NCBI GenBank assembly: GCA_020054065.1
Contig: JAGVLX010000056.1
Coordinates: 1 to 45,968 of the forward strand
Reading direction: 5' to 3'
DNA from: Parachlamydiales bacterium
GTDB lineage: Bacteria > Chlamydiota > Chlamydiia > Chlamydiales > JAEYWL01
Length of the DNA stretch: 45,968 nt
The notes beneath the pieces were generated by a model. It was not told the DNA's origin and searched no databases. It worked only from the letters and a program-made list of their open reading frames with translations. The position numbers were made by a program, and so were the translations under genes. Position 1 is the first letter of the stretch. Each line of letters opens with the position of its first letter. This document shows, one piece after another, positions 7,979 to 15,890 of the stretch.

Positions 7979-10908
7979 GGGTCGTTACTCTCTTCCCCTT
8001 GTAATACCTGTTGGCTGGATAGGTATTTAAGTTTTTCACGTAGTTGTTGAATGCTCTCTTCCTTATACTGCAGAATCCCCTCGTTGTCTACATTCCCTTT
8101 CAATAAAACCGCTAGGCGGCGCCGGTTATAAGGGCTTAAAATTTCTTGCGCACGGGGGAGAAATTCTGTGAAGGTCAACTCCTGCAACGCTTTGACACGG
8201 GTATTAATCCATTCAAAATTCCCGTTATACTTAAACGCAAGGGTCATTAAGAGCTCTCCCATGTCTGACAGATTGCGCGCTGGCTGGGTCAGATTGGAGA
8301 TCTGCGCTTGCTTGATCGTATCAAAGGTCACAGCATATTGTTTATCCAGTCTCAACTCTTTTGCAAAATTCTCGATAAACAATTCGATCCGGGATAGTAA
8401 GTCGCGCGGTTCAAAACGGTGCGATTCGACGATGAAGAAGAGAAAGAGCCTTTTTTCGAGCTCTTCATTCGCATGAAATACCATGTAGCCGGTTTGTTGC
8501 CGCGTGCGCAGTTCAGCGAAGAAAGGTTGCTGCATCATGGTAGAAAGGATCTGCTGCAGTCCGCGTTCAGTGGCTGAAAAACGATCTAGCTCAATGGCCA
8601 GCAAGACTAAATTGCCGCCTGAAGGGATCTCTTTGATGATGTAAAAAGGTCCCTGATCTTCCGGCAGCACAGCGACCTTGGCGAAATTCCACTCAGAACG
8701 CGGGTACGGCTTACCGTTTAGCACGGCCAAGAGCGGCTTCCACGAGTTCATAGCGTCTTGTTCTGTCATATTCCCGATCATCACCCCTTCCACATGGGCT
8801 TTTTCAAACAACGCTTTGAAATGTTGTTCCAAATCGGTGTACGTAATCGATTTTAACGCGGCCACTTTTTCTTCGGTCGACGAAAACTTTTCGTAGATGA
8901 TCTCCTTCAAATATTCGACACCCCGTTCAAACGGCGTTGCCCGCAGGGCATTGTTATATTCGACAAGCTGGGAGGTTTTGATCAAATTGAACTGTGTGGG
9001 AGACGGCATGGAAGTTTTGAGCTTATCGATGATCGCGTTGAACAGTTTTGCCGCATTTTCGCTATGCCCGTTTAAAACGATTTGGATCCAATTTTCTTTG
9101 CGCTCGATGGTGTACTCCAGCCCAGCCACTTTGGCAGGATAGGAAAACTCGTTCAACGCTTCATTTAAGCTTTTGACATACAAATCGGTTAACGCGACCG
9201 AACGGGGATTGCCCGCATCCAAAGCTGCCGAGCGCAAAGCAAACGACCATGAGATCTCGGGAATAAAATAACGGTCATCTTGGGCAAAATAGAGTTTTCC
9301 GTTTGATGTTTCGGTCAGCACTCTAGGCTGGGGAATCAACGTCTCTGGCTGCTTCACTTCGTGCGTCACAAGTTTGAGATGTTCCGGGATGAACGGGTTA
9401 GGAGCCGGCATCGTGATGTTTGGATCCGGCTTCGCCTCTTCCCATTTTTTTAATTGCGGTTCGGAAACAGGCACAACCGCATAGGGCACGCCAAGCCACG
9501 GCTCTTTTTGATCTGGCGCGACATGGGAAAGATCTGGCGACACCGCTAAAAAATAGAGCGCTTTACGCGGTGTGAGGTAGGAGAAAAATTCTTTCAATGC
9601 CGCCGCATCATACTGAGTAGGAATTTTTGATTTTTGCGGGTACGTTTCCAATGGCTCATCTTTCATGGCCTGCACATGTTCGATCACACTGTCGAAAGGG
9701 TTTTCCCGCGACGGGTATTGATAGCTGATCGTGTCGATTTTCTGGACATCATCAAAAATGTATTTGGGAACTCCCGTTTCTTTCAAATAGGCAATCTGTT
9801 GAAAGACCCGTTCAACAACTTGGTATGGCTCTTCCACCCCTTTTTCTGTCAGGTCGATCTGCAGAAACAGCGTAAAATAATGATTGCGTCGATAAGAAGC
9901 ACATGTCAATTTTTCCGCGAATCCTTCTTGCTGCAAAGCTCGCAGCAAACTGTTCTTTCCCTCGTCCCCCAAAATGTAGCAAATCACTTCATCTGGTTTG
10001 GTGTCGAGCATCTTGGCATACTTGCCGGGCAAATCCCAGATCAAGGTGAGTTGGCGCAAATCTTTTACGGGCGTGATGTAAACAAACTTACCTTGGCTGG
10101 CTGCATTTTCGATCGGCAGGGTAATCTCTATCTTGGGCTTATTGGTGTTGGGGATCTGGCTGAAATTCTCTAAGACGAGTTTCTGCAGTTCTTCCAAAGG
10201 CAATTTGGAATAAACCGCCAGTTGCATCAAATTGGCGCTATAGTGGGCATTAAACCACTCCCGCAGCATCTGCGTATCGGCCTTCGCCAGGGTTGTGAGG
10301 TTCCCAATATTAAATTTGTGTTCAGGATGCTCAGGATTCACCAACGCGCGATACACAAAAAATTGCCGCATATCATCATTATCGATATTCATTTGATACT
10401 CTTGATGGACGGCATTCATCTCCCGCAGCACACCCGATTCATTGAACAGCGGCTCTTTGAAAAACTGAGAAAACCGGTCTAACGCTTCGGGAAATGCCGA
10501 GTCATGAATATCGAACGCAAAGGTCGTATAGACCGAACCGGTGAACGCATTGGTCTCTCCGCCATTCTCCTTAACGAACGAGTCAAACGAAGATTCTTTC
10601 GGGAATTTTTTGGTTCCTAGAAAGAGCATGTGCTCTAAAAAGTGTGCTAACCCAGGAATCTCCTTAGGGTCCAGCCAACTGCCGGCGTTGACCGATAAAG
10701 CGGCAGCTGAAAGATCCGCTTGTGGATCAGAAATGAGATACACATGCAATCCGTTTTCCAAAATAAGCTTCGCTGTTTTTCGTTCTGCAAAAGCTGGAGA
10801 TAGAATGGGGATGTTGTTCTGATCTTTAATGATTTGATACGGCTCGCTGTACACGAATGAAGCGGAGAAACTGGCAACAGCTAAAAGAATGGCGCTAAGT
10901 ATTTTCAT
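7975..10908 (-). CDS. ptr: Secreted insulinase/pitrilysin-type M16 metalloprotease
   Basis: A 977-aa zinc protease of the M16A (insulysin/pitrilysin) group. An N-terminal signal peptide (about 1-21, hydrophobic core then SEP) sends it to the periplasm. The inverted zinc motif HFLEH is at 89-93, with the distal glutamate in the block REMNAVHQEYQ near 170. Four M16 repeats follow, with the family block QTGYMVFHANEELEKR (about residue 810) in the C-terminal half. Full family length suggests a working enzyme that degrades small peptides. From memory it matches C. trachomatis CT806, which sits next to plsB; here the caspase-like cluster separates them. It is the first gene of a leftward operon with the TerC gene. 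Confidence 0.93.
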   Translation of the reverse strand: MKILSAILLAVASFSASFVYSEPYQIIKDQNNIPILSPAFAERKTAKLILENGLHVYLISDPQADLSAAALSVNAGSWLDPKEIPGLAHFLEHMLFLGTKKFPKESSFDSFVKENGGETNAFTGSVYTTFAFDIHDSAFPEALDRFSQFFKEPLFNESGVLREMNAVHQEYQMNIDNDDMRQFFVYRALVNPEHPEHKFNIGNLTTLAKADTQMLREWFNAHYSANLMQLAVYSKLPLEELQKLVLENFSQIPNTNKPKIEITLPIENAASQGKFVYITPVKDLRQLTLIWDLPGKYAKMLDTKPDEVICYILGDEGKNSLLRALQQEGFAEKLTCASYRRNHYFTLFLQIDLTEKGVEEPYQVVERVFQQIAYLKETGVPKYIFDDVQKIDTISYQYPSRENPFDSVIEHVQAMKDEPLETYPQKSKIPTQYDAAALKEFFSYLTPRKALYFLAVSPDLSHVAPDQKEPWLGVPYAVVPVSEPQLKKWEEAKPDPNITMPAPNPFIPEHLKLVTHEVKQPETLIPQPRVLTETSNGKLYFAQDDRYFIPEISWSFALRSAALDAGNPRSVALTDLYVKSLNEALNEFSYPAKVAGLEYTIERKENWIQIVLNGHSENAAKLFNAIIDKLKTSMPSPTQFNLIKTSQLVEYNNALRATPFERGVEYLKEIIYEKFSSTEEKVAALKSITYTDLEQHFKALFEKAHVEGVMIGNMTEQDAMNSWKPLLAVLNGKPYPRSEWNFAKVAVLPEDQGPFYIIKEIPSGGNLVLLAIELDRFSATERGLQQILSTMMQQPFFAELRTRQQTGYMVFHANEELEKRLFLFFIVESHRFEPRDLLSRIELFIENFAKELRLDKQYAVTFDTIKQAQISNLTQPARNLSDMGELLMTLAFKYNGNFEWINTRVKALQELTFTEFLPRAQEILSPYNRRRLAVLLKGNVDNEGILQYKEESIQQLREKLKYLSSQQVLQGEESNDP

Positions 10909-10954
10909 GTAAAATCCAAAAAATTATTTGATAAATCGATTCTATTTTTTCACA

Positions 10955-10963
10955 TGATATGAT
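10955..10963 (+). promoter_or_regulatory. Extended -10 promoter for first caspase-like gene
   Basis: An extended -10 element (TG, one base, TATGAT) lies about 60 bp upstream of the first caspase-like gene. No good -35 box at normal distance was found; a TTGATA at 10928-10933 is 24 bp away, which is too far. Weak support. Confidence 0.3.
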
Positions 10964-11022
10964 AAGCCTATTCTTTAAGCCAATTAATTTGCTTCTTAAA
11001 ACTGATAAACCAAGAGGGTCGA

Positions 11023-11793
11023 ATGAAAAATAGACTGATGCGTAAGGTGTTCACTCTGTTCTTAGTCTTAGGTTTAACCAGCATGGCGCCTGCCTATGCG
11101 GCGATTGGTAATTTGGTGGCTTTGATTGTATGCGATACCGCTGCAGAAAACATTGGAGAGTCCGTTGAGGACGACCTATTGAATCTGCATACCGAGGTAG
11201 GGACCATCGCCCGAGCGACCAACCTGTATTTAAAGGAAAAAATCATTTCAGGATCGCGCGTAAAAGCGGATAATATCTATAAAGCGTTGAATGACTTAAA
11301 AGTGGGATCCAACGATACCGTGATCTTTTATTATTCCGGCCATGGCTATCGTACCGAGTCGAAAGAAAATAAATGGCCTAACCTCTACATTTCCGCGGAT
11401 GGCGTCGGGATCGACTTCGATAAAGTGGCAAAAATCATCAACGACAAAAAACCGCGCTTCGCCTTCGTCCTCTGCGATGTGTGCAACAGCTTCCTGCCTG
11501 AAGAAGATGCTCCGCCTGTGAAAGAGTTCTTAGGAACCTCCCTTACAACTGCTGAAAGAAATGGGTATAAAAAGCTATTTGTGACCCAAACCGGCTTGCT
11601 GCAAGTTTCTAGTTCGTCGGTAGGGGAGTACTCCTGGTGCGCCGATAATGGCGGTCTTTATAGCACCACATTTCTTAAACAACTGAAGAAAGAGGTTCGT
11701 TTAGGCAATGCGGCTTCCTGGACAGATGTGCTCGGTAGAACCCACGATGCGATCGCTAACAAACAACATCCGCAATACGAGCTAACACCTTAA
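11023..11793 (+). CDS. Secreted caspase-like (clan CD, C14-type) protein 1
   Basis: A 256-aa protein with a Sec signal peptide (about 1-26, ending APAYA) followed by one caspase-fold domain. The catalytic pair is visible: His107 in YYSGHGYR and Cys154 in CDVCNS, with Asp152 two residues before the cysteine as in metacaspases and paracaspases. The first strand carries ALIVCDT and then IGES. A conserved SSSSVGEYSWC stretch near residue 195-205 corresponds to the substrate-pocket region. It should be exported to the periplasm or beyond. The substrate is unknown; family members cleave after basic or acidic residues. It is followed by a large word-repeat hairpin, so it is probably its own transcription unit. 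GAGGG precedes the ATG. Confidence 0.85.
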   Translation: MKNRLMRKVFTLFLVLGLTSMAPAYAAIGNLVALIVCDTAAENIGESVEDDLLNLHTEVGTIARATNLYLKEKIISGSRVKADNIYKALNDLKVGSNDTVIFYYSGHGYRTESKENKWPNLYISADGVGIDFDKVAKIINDKKPRFAFVLCDVCNSFLPEEDAPPVKEFLGTSLTTAERNGYKKLFVTQTGLLQVSSSSVGEYSWCADNGGLYSTTFLKQLKKEVRLGNAASWTDVLGRTHDAIANKQHPQYELTP

Positions 11794-11803
11794 GCGAAAT
11801 CAT

Positions 11804-11954
11804 TTAACCACAGAGACACAGAGGCACAGAGGCACAGAGGAATTTTTAATAAACCTCTTGTATCATCCATTTCCTTATGTTAGGGCACGGGCAAGGGCAG
11901 GGGCAAGGAAATGAATGTGTATTTTTCTCTGTGCCTCTGTGTCTCTGTGGTTAA
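11804..11954. repeat. Word-repeat hairpin, cacagagg family
   Basis: A perfect 28-bp inverted repeat (11804-11831 with 11927-11954) is built from ccacagag, gacacag and aggcacag words. The spacer contains a second, purine-rich word series (gggcac, gggcaa, gggcag) at 11881-11910. It separates caspase-like gene 1 from the promoter of the lipoprotein gene. Confidence 0.85.
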
Positions 11955-11991
11955 CTTTCCCTCTTATCTAACTAATAATTATTTCTTTATA

Positions 11992-12018
11992 TTGCCTTAA
12001 TTTAGTCTATGGTATAAT
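11992..12018 (+). promoter_or_regulatory. Extended -10 promoter of lipoprotein/caspase-like operon
   Basis: TATAAT at 12013-12018 is preceded by TG at 12010-12011, a perfect extended -10. A TTGCCT at 11992-11997 gives a 15-bp spacer. It lies 34 bp upstream of the lipoprotein start and can drive the lipoprotein and caspase-like genes 2 and 3 as one message. Confidence 0.6.
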
Positions 12019-12051
12019 TCTTGGTAAGTTTAATAAACTTATGGAGTGTTT

Positions 12052-12585
12052 ATGCTATCGAATTTCGTCCCCCTGATCCTCAGTGTTTTTGTCCTAGCGT
12101 TTTTTCAAGCGTGCGATTCCCAACCAGCTAAACCAGGAAGCGCCACAACCCCAACAACCATTCAACCGGCGAGTGAAACAGTGGCTGTTATTGATCGAAT
12201 CTCAAAAAGAATAAAACCAGAAGTCCTGGAAATCTTAAAAAATCCCAATGAAGTGTATATCATGGCCGTCGTTCCCGACTACCAAAGCAAAATCGGATAC
12301 AAAGAAACAGGCCCCAGCAAGCCTTTGACTGCCACGCAAATTAAAGAATTACAAGCCCTGTTGCTTGATGATAGCCACTACATTTTAGATATGACCAAGT
12401 CGTGCGTGTTTGCGCCCACGACTGTCTTTATTTTCGCTAACAATGGAGAAGAGGTGCGTGTGTTAAGCAGCCCTTCATGCAAACAGCTGAAGATCATGTA
12501 CAAAGATCAAAAGTCGGTCTATTTGGACAACGATCCCATTCATGATCAGCTCGAATCTTTTAAGGAAACAACTAAAAAATCTTAG
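12052..12585 (+). CDS. Small predicted lipoprotein encoded inside the caspase-like cluster
   Basis: A 177-aa protein. The N-terminal hydrophobic stretch ends in a lipobox-like FFQAC (Cys at about residue 22), suggesting lipid anchoring after export. A proline/threonine-rich linker follows, then a small mixed domain (about 45-160) with two further cysteines in the contexts KSCVFAP and SPSCKQ that could form a disulfide. I do not recognise a named family; similar small domains occur in uncharacterised exported proteins. I chose the ATG at 12052, which has GGAG at the right spacing, over a GTG two codons earlier. The gene ends five bases before the second caspase-like gene, so co-expression is likely. 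A role as inhibitor or partner of the proteases is speculation. Confidence 0.75.
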   Translation: MLSNFVPLILSVFVLAFFQACDSQPAKPGSATTPTTIQPASETVAVIDRISKRIKPEVLEILKNPNEVYIMAVVPDYQSKIGYKETGPSKPLTATQIKELQALLLDDSHYILDMTKSCVFAPTTVFIFANNGEEVRVLSSPSCKQLKIMYKDQKSVYLDNDPIHDQLESFKETTKKS

Positions 12586-12590
12586 GAACT

Positions 12591-13382
12591 ATGTTTAAGC
12601 AAATCCAAAAATCGCTCTTCATCTTAAGCTTTATGGTCGGACTGATTGCAGCAAGCCTGCCTGCCGCGATCGATGCTGGCGATTTGTATGCGATTTTGCT
12701 GGCGGATACGAAAGCTGAAAACTTGGAAGAATCCACCGTTCAGTCTCTCAACAAAATGCGATCGCAAGTTAAAAAGATCGCTTATTATACGAAATTGAAC
12801 TTGAAGGAAGTTGTGCTGCGGGGAGAAGGTCTCTACGCTCAAGATATTTTTCAAACCCTGCAAGATCTTCCCATCACTTCCAACGATGTCGTGATTTTTT
12901 ATTACAACGGACATGGCTACCGAACACCATCAAAGACCAATCCCTGGCCAAACATGCTGATCACCAATCAAATGGCAGGGATTGATCTTCAAAACGTCGC
13001 ATCGATCTTAATCAATAAGTCGCCCCGTTTAATCATTGCTTTAGCCGATGTGTGCAACAATATCATCAATGAAAAATACGCCCCGCCAGTCATCCGTCCT
13101 CAAAACATTGCCTTAAGCGTGAAGGGGAATAAGACTGCTGAAGGGTATCGCAAGTTGTTCCTCAATCAAAGAGGGGTGATCATCATCGACAGCGCTAAAG
13201 TAGGCGAAATCTCATGGGCCAATCCGATGACGGGTGCGCTTTATACCGTAAAGTTATTAGAAAAACTGGAAGTCGAAGTGTTGGCAGGAAACTCAGCAGA
13301 TTGGAACCATCTGCTGGAGGAAAGCAGCAAAGCTGTCGCCGATAAAAATCAACACCCTCAGCACATCATTTACAATCAATAA
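12591..13382 (+). CDS. Secreted caspase-like protein 2
   Basis: A 263-aa paralogue with a signal peptide (about 1-29). The catalytic His108 is in YYNGHGYR, where the usual Ser before Gly is Asn. The catalytic Cys155 is in LADVCNNI. The pocket-region motif is AKVGEISWA, without the cysteine seen in copies 1, 3 and 4. It is the most divergent at the C-terminus together with copy 1, and has an insertion after the catalytic cysteine (about 160-185). It is translated from the same message as the preceding lipoprotein and the following copy 3 (gap about 17 bases to the preferred start). Confidence 0.85.
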   Translation: MFKQIQKSLFILSFMVGLIAASLPAAIDAGDLYAILLADTKAENLEESTVQSLNKMRSQVKKIAYYTKLNLKEVVLRGEGLYAQDIFQTLQDLPITSNDVVIFYYNGHGYRTPSKTNPWPNMLITNQMAGIDLQNVASILINKSPRLIIALADVCNNIINEKYAPPVIRPQNIALSVKGNKTAEGYRKLFLNQRGVIIIDSAKVGEISWANPMTGALYTVKLLEKLEVEVLAGNSADWNHLLEESSKAVADKNQHPQHIIYNQ

Positions 13383-13399
13383 TAATAATGGAGAATTTC

Positions 13400-14185
13400 A
13401 TGAAACAATCTCTTGTGTTCCGCTCACTCGTCAAATACCTATTTTTTCTCTGTCTGGTATTTGCTCCGGTCACTCACGCTTTCGCAGGCGACTTTTATGC
13501 GATCTTAGTGGGAGATACCTTAGATGATAAAATCGGCGAGTCCGTCATCACCGATATTGATAACGTACAAAAATTGGTGAATAGTGTTACCAAACATACG
13601 GAGATGCGCCAACACCTGATCGTCTTGACGGGAAAAAATGCCATCTCTTCGCAGCTTAAACAACAACTAGAAGCGTTGAATATCCAACCCGATGACACCG
13701 TCTTTTTCTACTATTCTGGCCACGGGTACCGTACCTACAATAAATCGGACAATTTCCCCTATTTGTACTTAGGTCAGGAGGGGAGAGGAGTTGACGTTCA
13801 ACAAATTAACGACATCATCTCTGCTAAGAATCCACGGTTTTTCCTTTCCATGGTGGATTGCTGTAACAACTACATGACCTGGGCGCCAGCGGTGAATAAC
13901 CTACAAAAACAAGCTTTCCCGACCACAGCTGCCATGACTGAAGCTTATAGCAAGCTTTTTGCGCAATCGTCTGGAACGTTATTCATTTCCAGTGCGACAC
14001 CAGGCGAATATTCCTACTGCAATGTGACAGGCGGGTTTTATACTCTTTCTTTTACGAAAGCCTTGAAGTCTGAACTGAATTATGGCGATCAAGCAACCTG
14101 GGAAAATCTTTTGAATGCAGCCATGACCAATATGTCAGATTATACGAGTAAGCAACATTTTGTTTTTAAAGCTAACCTTAATTAA
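13400..14185 (+). CDS. Secreted caspase-like protein 3
   Basis: A 261-aa paralogue. The ATG at 13400 is chosen because GGAG lies seven bases upstream; the ATG at 13388 overlaps that ribosome site. The signal peptide (about 1-29) ends near HAFAG. His108 is in YYSGHGYR and Cys155 is in VDCCNNY. The later motif SSATPGEYSYC is shared exactly with copy 4. The mature domain begins DFYAILVGDTL, again nearly identical to copy 4. It is the last gene before a clear terminator. Confidence 0.87.
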   Translation: MKQSLVFRSLVKYLFFLCLVFAPVTHAFAGDFYAILVGDTLDDKIGESVITDIDNVQKLVNSVTKHTEMRQHLIVLTGKNAISSQLKQQLEALNIQPDDTVFFYYSGHGYRTYNKSDNFPYLYLGQEGRGVDVQQINDIISAKNPRFFLSMVDCCNNYMTWAPAVNNLQKQAFPTTAAMTEAYSKLFAQSSGTLFISSATPGEYSYCNVTGGFYTLSFTKALKSELNYGDQATWENLLNAAMTNMSDYTSKQHFVFKANLN

Positions 14186-14212
14186 TTTGTTTAATTAAGC
14201 ATATTCGTATGT

Positions 14213-14250
14213 AAAAGCTAGAAGTGAAAGCTTCTGGCTTTTTTTCTTTT
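14213..14250 (+). terminator. Rho-independent terminator after caspase-like gene 3
   Basis: A stem of about 12 bp (14213-14224 with 14231-14242, one G-U pair) with a 6-nt loop is followed by a T-rich run to 14250. It ends the lipoprotein/copy 2/copy 3 unit and separates it from copy 4. Confidence 0.75.
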
Positions 14251-14316
14251 ATTCCTATTCAGCATAATGATAATATGTGTTCTCGTTTTACCATATTAAC
14301 ATTAAAGGAAAGATTT

Positions 14317-15075
14317 ATGCTGAAAAGCGTTTTCAAATCCCTATTCTTCTTTTGTATTTTATTGAGTCCGATCCATTCGGTTCACGCTGGATATTTTTAT
14401 GCGATTTTAGTGGGCGATACATTGGATGAGGCCATTGGCGAGTCGGTTCAGACCGATATCACAACCATGCAGAAATTTGTTAAGGAAGTGGCTGAGCACA
14501 CAAAAATGCCGATGCGCCTTGTATCCTTAACCGGACCCAACGCCGTTTCCAAATATGTTAAGAATGTCCTGACGGGAATTCCGTTCAAATCTGATGATGT
14601 CGTGCTGTTTTACTACTCTGGGCATGGATATCGCACCTATTCGAAACCGGATTCCTTTCCTTACTTATATCTCGGCGTAGAAGGCAAGGGCGTCGATGTG
14701 GAAGAGATTAATGCGTTGATAAGAAAGAAAAATCCAAGCTTTTTCGTTTCGATGGTCGACTGCTGTAACAGTTATTTGAACTGGCCGCCCTCTGTGACGC
14801 ATATCAAAGATGTCGTTAAAGGGAATCCAGAAGGATTTGCCAAGTTGTTTACCGGTACACATGGATTTGTGCTCATCTCCAGTGCGACACCAGGCGAATA
14901 CTCCTACTGCACCCCAGAAGGGGGATTTTATACCCTTTCGTTCCTCTCGGCGATCAACCGGGAAGTGCAATACGGATTGGGTGCGAACTGGCAAAGCTTG
15001 CTCAATCAAGCCCAGATCAATCTTCTGGACTACACCGACAAGCAGCATTTGATCTACAAGTTAGATCTCTATTAG
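14317..15075 (+). CDS. Secreted caspase-like protein 4
   Basis: A 252-aa paralogue. The ATG at 14317 is preceded by AAAGGAAAG and starts a normal signal peptide (about 1-24, ending SVHA). The longer reading from 14224 would begin inside the upstream terminator. His103 is in YYSGHGYR and Cys150 is in VDCCNSY. It is the closest relative of copy 3: a 23-bp block around 14878-14900 is identical in DNA to 13988-14010. Because a terminator lies upstream it probably has its own promoter; an AT-rich stretch near 14265-14275 is the only weak candidate. Copy 5 follows after nine bases. Confidence 0.87.
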   Translation: MLKSVFKSLFFFCILLSPIHSVHAGYFYAILVGDTLDEAIGESVQTDITTMQKFVKEVAEHTKMPMRLVSLTGPNAVSKYVKNVLTGIPFKSDDVVLFYYSGHGYRTYSKPDSFPYLYLGVEGKGVDVEEINALIRKKNPSFFVSMVDCCNSYLNWPPSVTHIKDVVKGNPEGFAKLFTGTHGFVLISSATPGEYSYCTPEGGFYTLSFLSAINREVQYGLGANWQSLLNQAQINLLDYTDKQHLIYKLDLY

Positions 15076-15084
15076 AAGGTTTTT

Positions 15085-15834
15085 ATGGTTCGGCAATTAA
15101 TTAAAGGCATTTTATTTTTTGTTTTTAGCTGCGGTTCATTTACTTCCATAGACGCGAAAGATTTCTATGCCATTTTGGTTGCCGATACATTGGAAGACTC
15201 TATTGGCATCTCTTGCCATCAAGATCTGCAAAAGATGCGTGAATTTGTTGAGCAAAGCGCGCAACAATCCGACATGCATCTGCGTTTAGTGATGTTGTCG
15301 GGAGGAAGCACGATCACCAAGCATTTAAAAAATGTGGTGCATGCTCTACCGATCACTCAAGATGATGTAGTGGTCTTTTTCTTTGCCGGACATGGGTACC
15401 GCCCCCATTCAAAAAAAGATAAATTTCCCCATCTCTATTTTGACCAGGAAGGGAAAGCTGTGGATTTTAGCGAGGTCGCTCAAGTGTTGAGCCATAAAAA
15501 TCCCCGTTTCTTATTAGCCATCACGGATTGCTGCAATAGCTATATCGACTACCCTCCCCCAGTGACTCACATGCAAGCAAGAGAATTATTGAAAGGCCTT
15601 TCCAAGCTGTTTCTTGAGTACAGAGGAACACTCTTCATTGCGGCGGCTGAACCTGGAGAAAGCTCTTGGGGCAATAATGATGGGGGGATGTTTACCCGTT
15701 CGTTTTTAAAGGCCGCTTATGATCAAGCTAAAAGCGGGCAACCTGCTTGGGAAAATATCCTCATTCAAGCCCAAGAACACCTTAGCCAGCTTGTTGATGG
15801 GCAGCATTTAATCTACCAAATCAATTTTAAATAA
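15085..15834 (+). CDS. Secreted caspase-like protein 5
   Basis: A 249-aa paralogue with a signal peptide (about 1-24) and mature start KDFYAILVADTL. His103 is in FFAGHGYR (Ser replaced by Ala) and Cys150 is in TDCCNSY. The pocket-region motif reads AAEPGESSWG, lacking the aromatic/cysteine pair of copies 3 and 4, which suggests a different substrate preference. It is co-transcribed with copy 4 and ends the cluster. A single-armed word-repeat stretch follows at 15836-15890. Confidence 0.86.
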   Translation: MVRQLIKGILFFVFSCGSFTSIDAKDFYAILVADTLEDSIGISCHQDLQKMREFVEQSAQQSDMHLRLVMLSGGSTITKHLKNVVHALPITQDDVVVFFFAGHGYRPHSKKDKFPHLYFDQEGKAVDFSEVAQVLSHKNPRFLLAITDCCNSYIDYPPPVTHMQARELLKGLSKLFLEYRGTLFIAAAEPGESSWGNNDGGMFTRSFLKAAYDQAKSGQPAWENILIQAQEHLSQLVDGQHLIYQINFK

Positions 15835-15835
15835 A

Positions 15836-15890
15836 CATCGTGATCGTCCTGTGTGTCGTGGATGTCTTGTTTGTCCTGGTCCTGTGAGTT
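15836..15890. repeat. Word-repeat stretch (gtcctg/gtcgtg family), single arm
   Basis: The short gap between the convergent caspase-like gene 5 and plsB consists of degenerate words such as gtcctgtg, gtcgtgg, gtcttgttt and gtcctggtcctg. No matching second arm is visible. A closely related stretch lies at 36898-36940. Confidence 0.6.

Noticed and set aside
14224-14316. Longer N-terminus for caspase-like protein 4
   Set aside because: It would begin within the upstream terminator and place the signal peptide 31 residues inside the protein; the ATG at 14317 has a good ribosome site.
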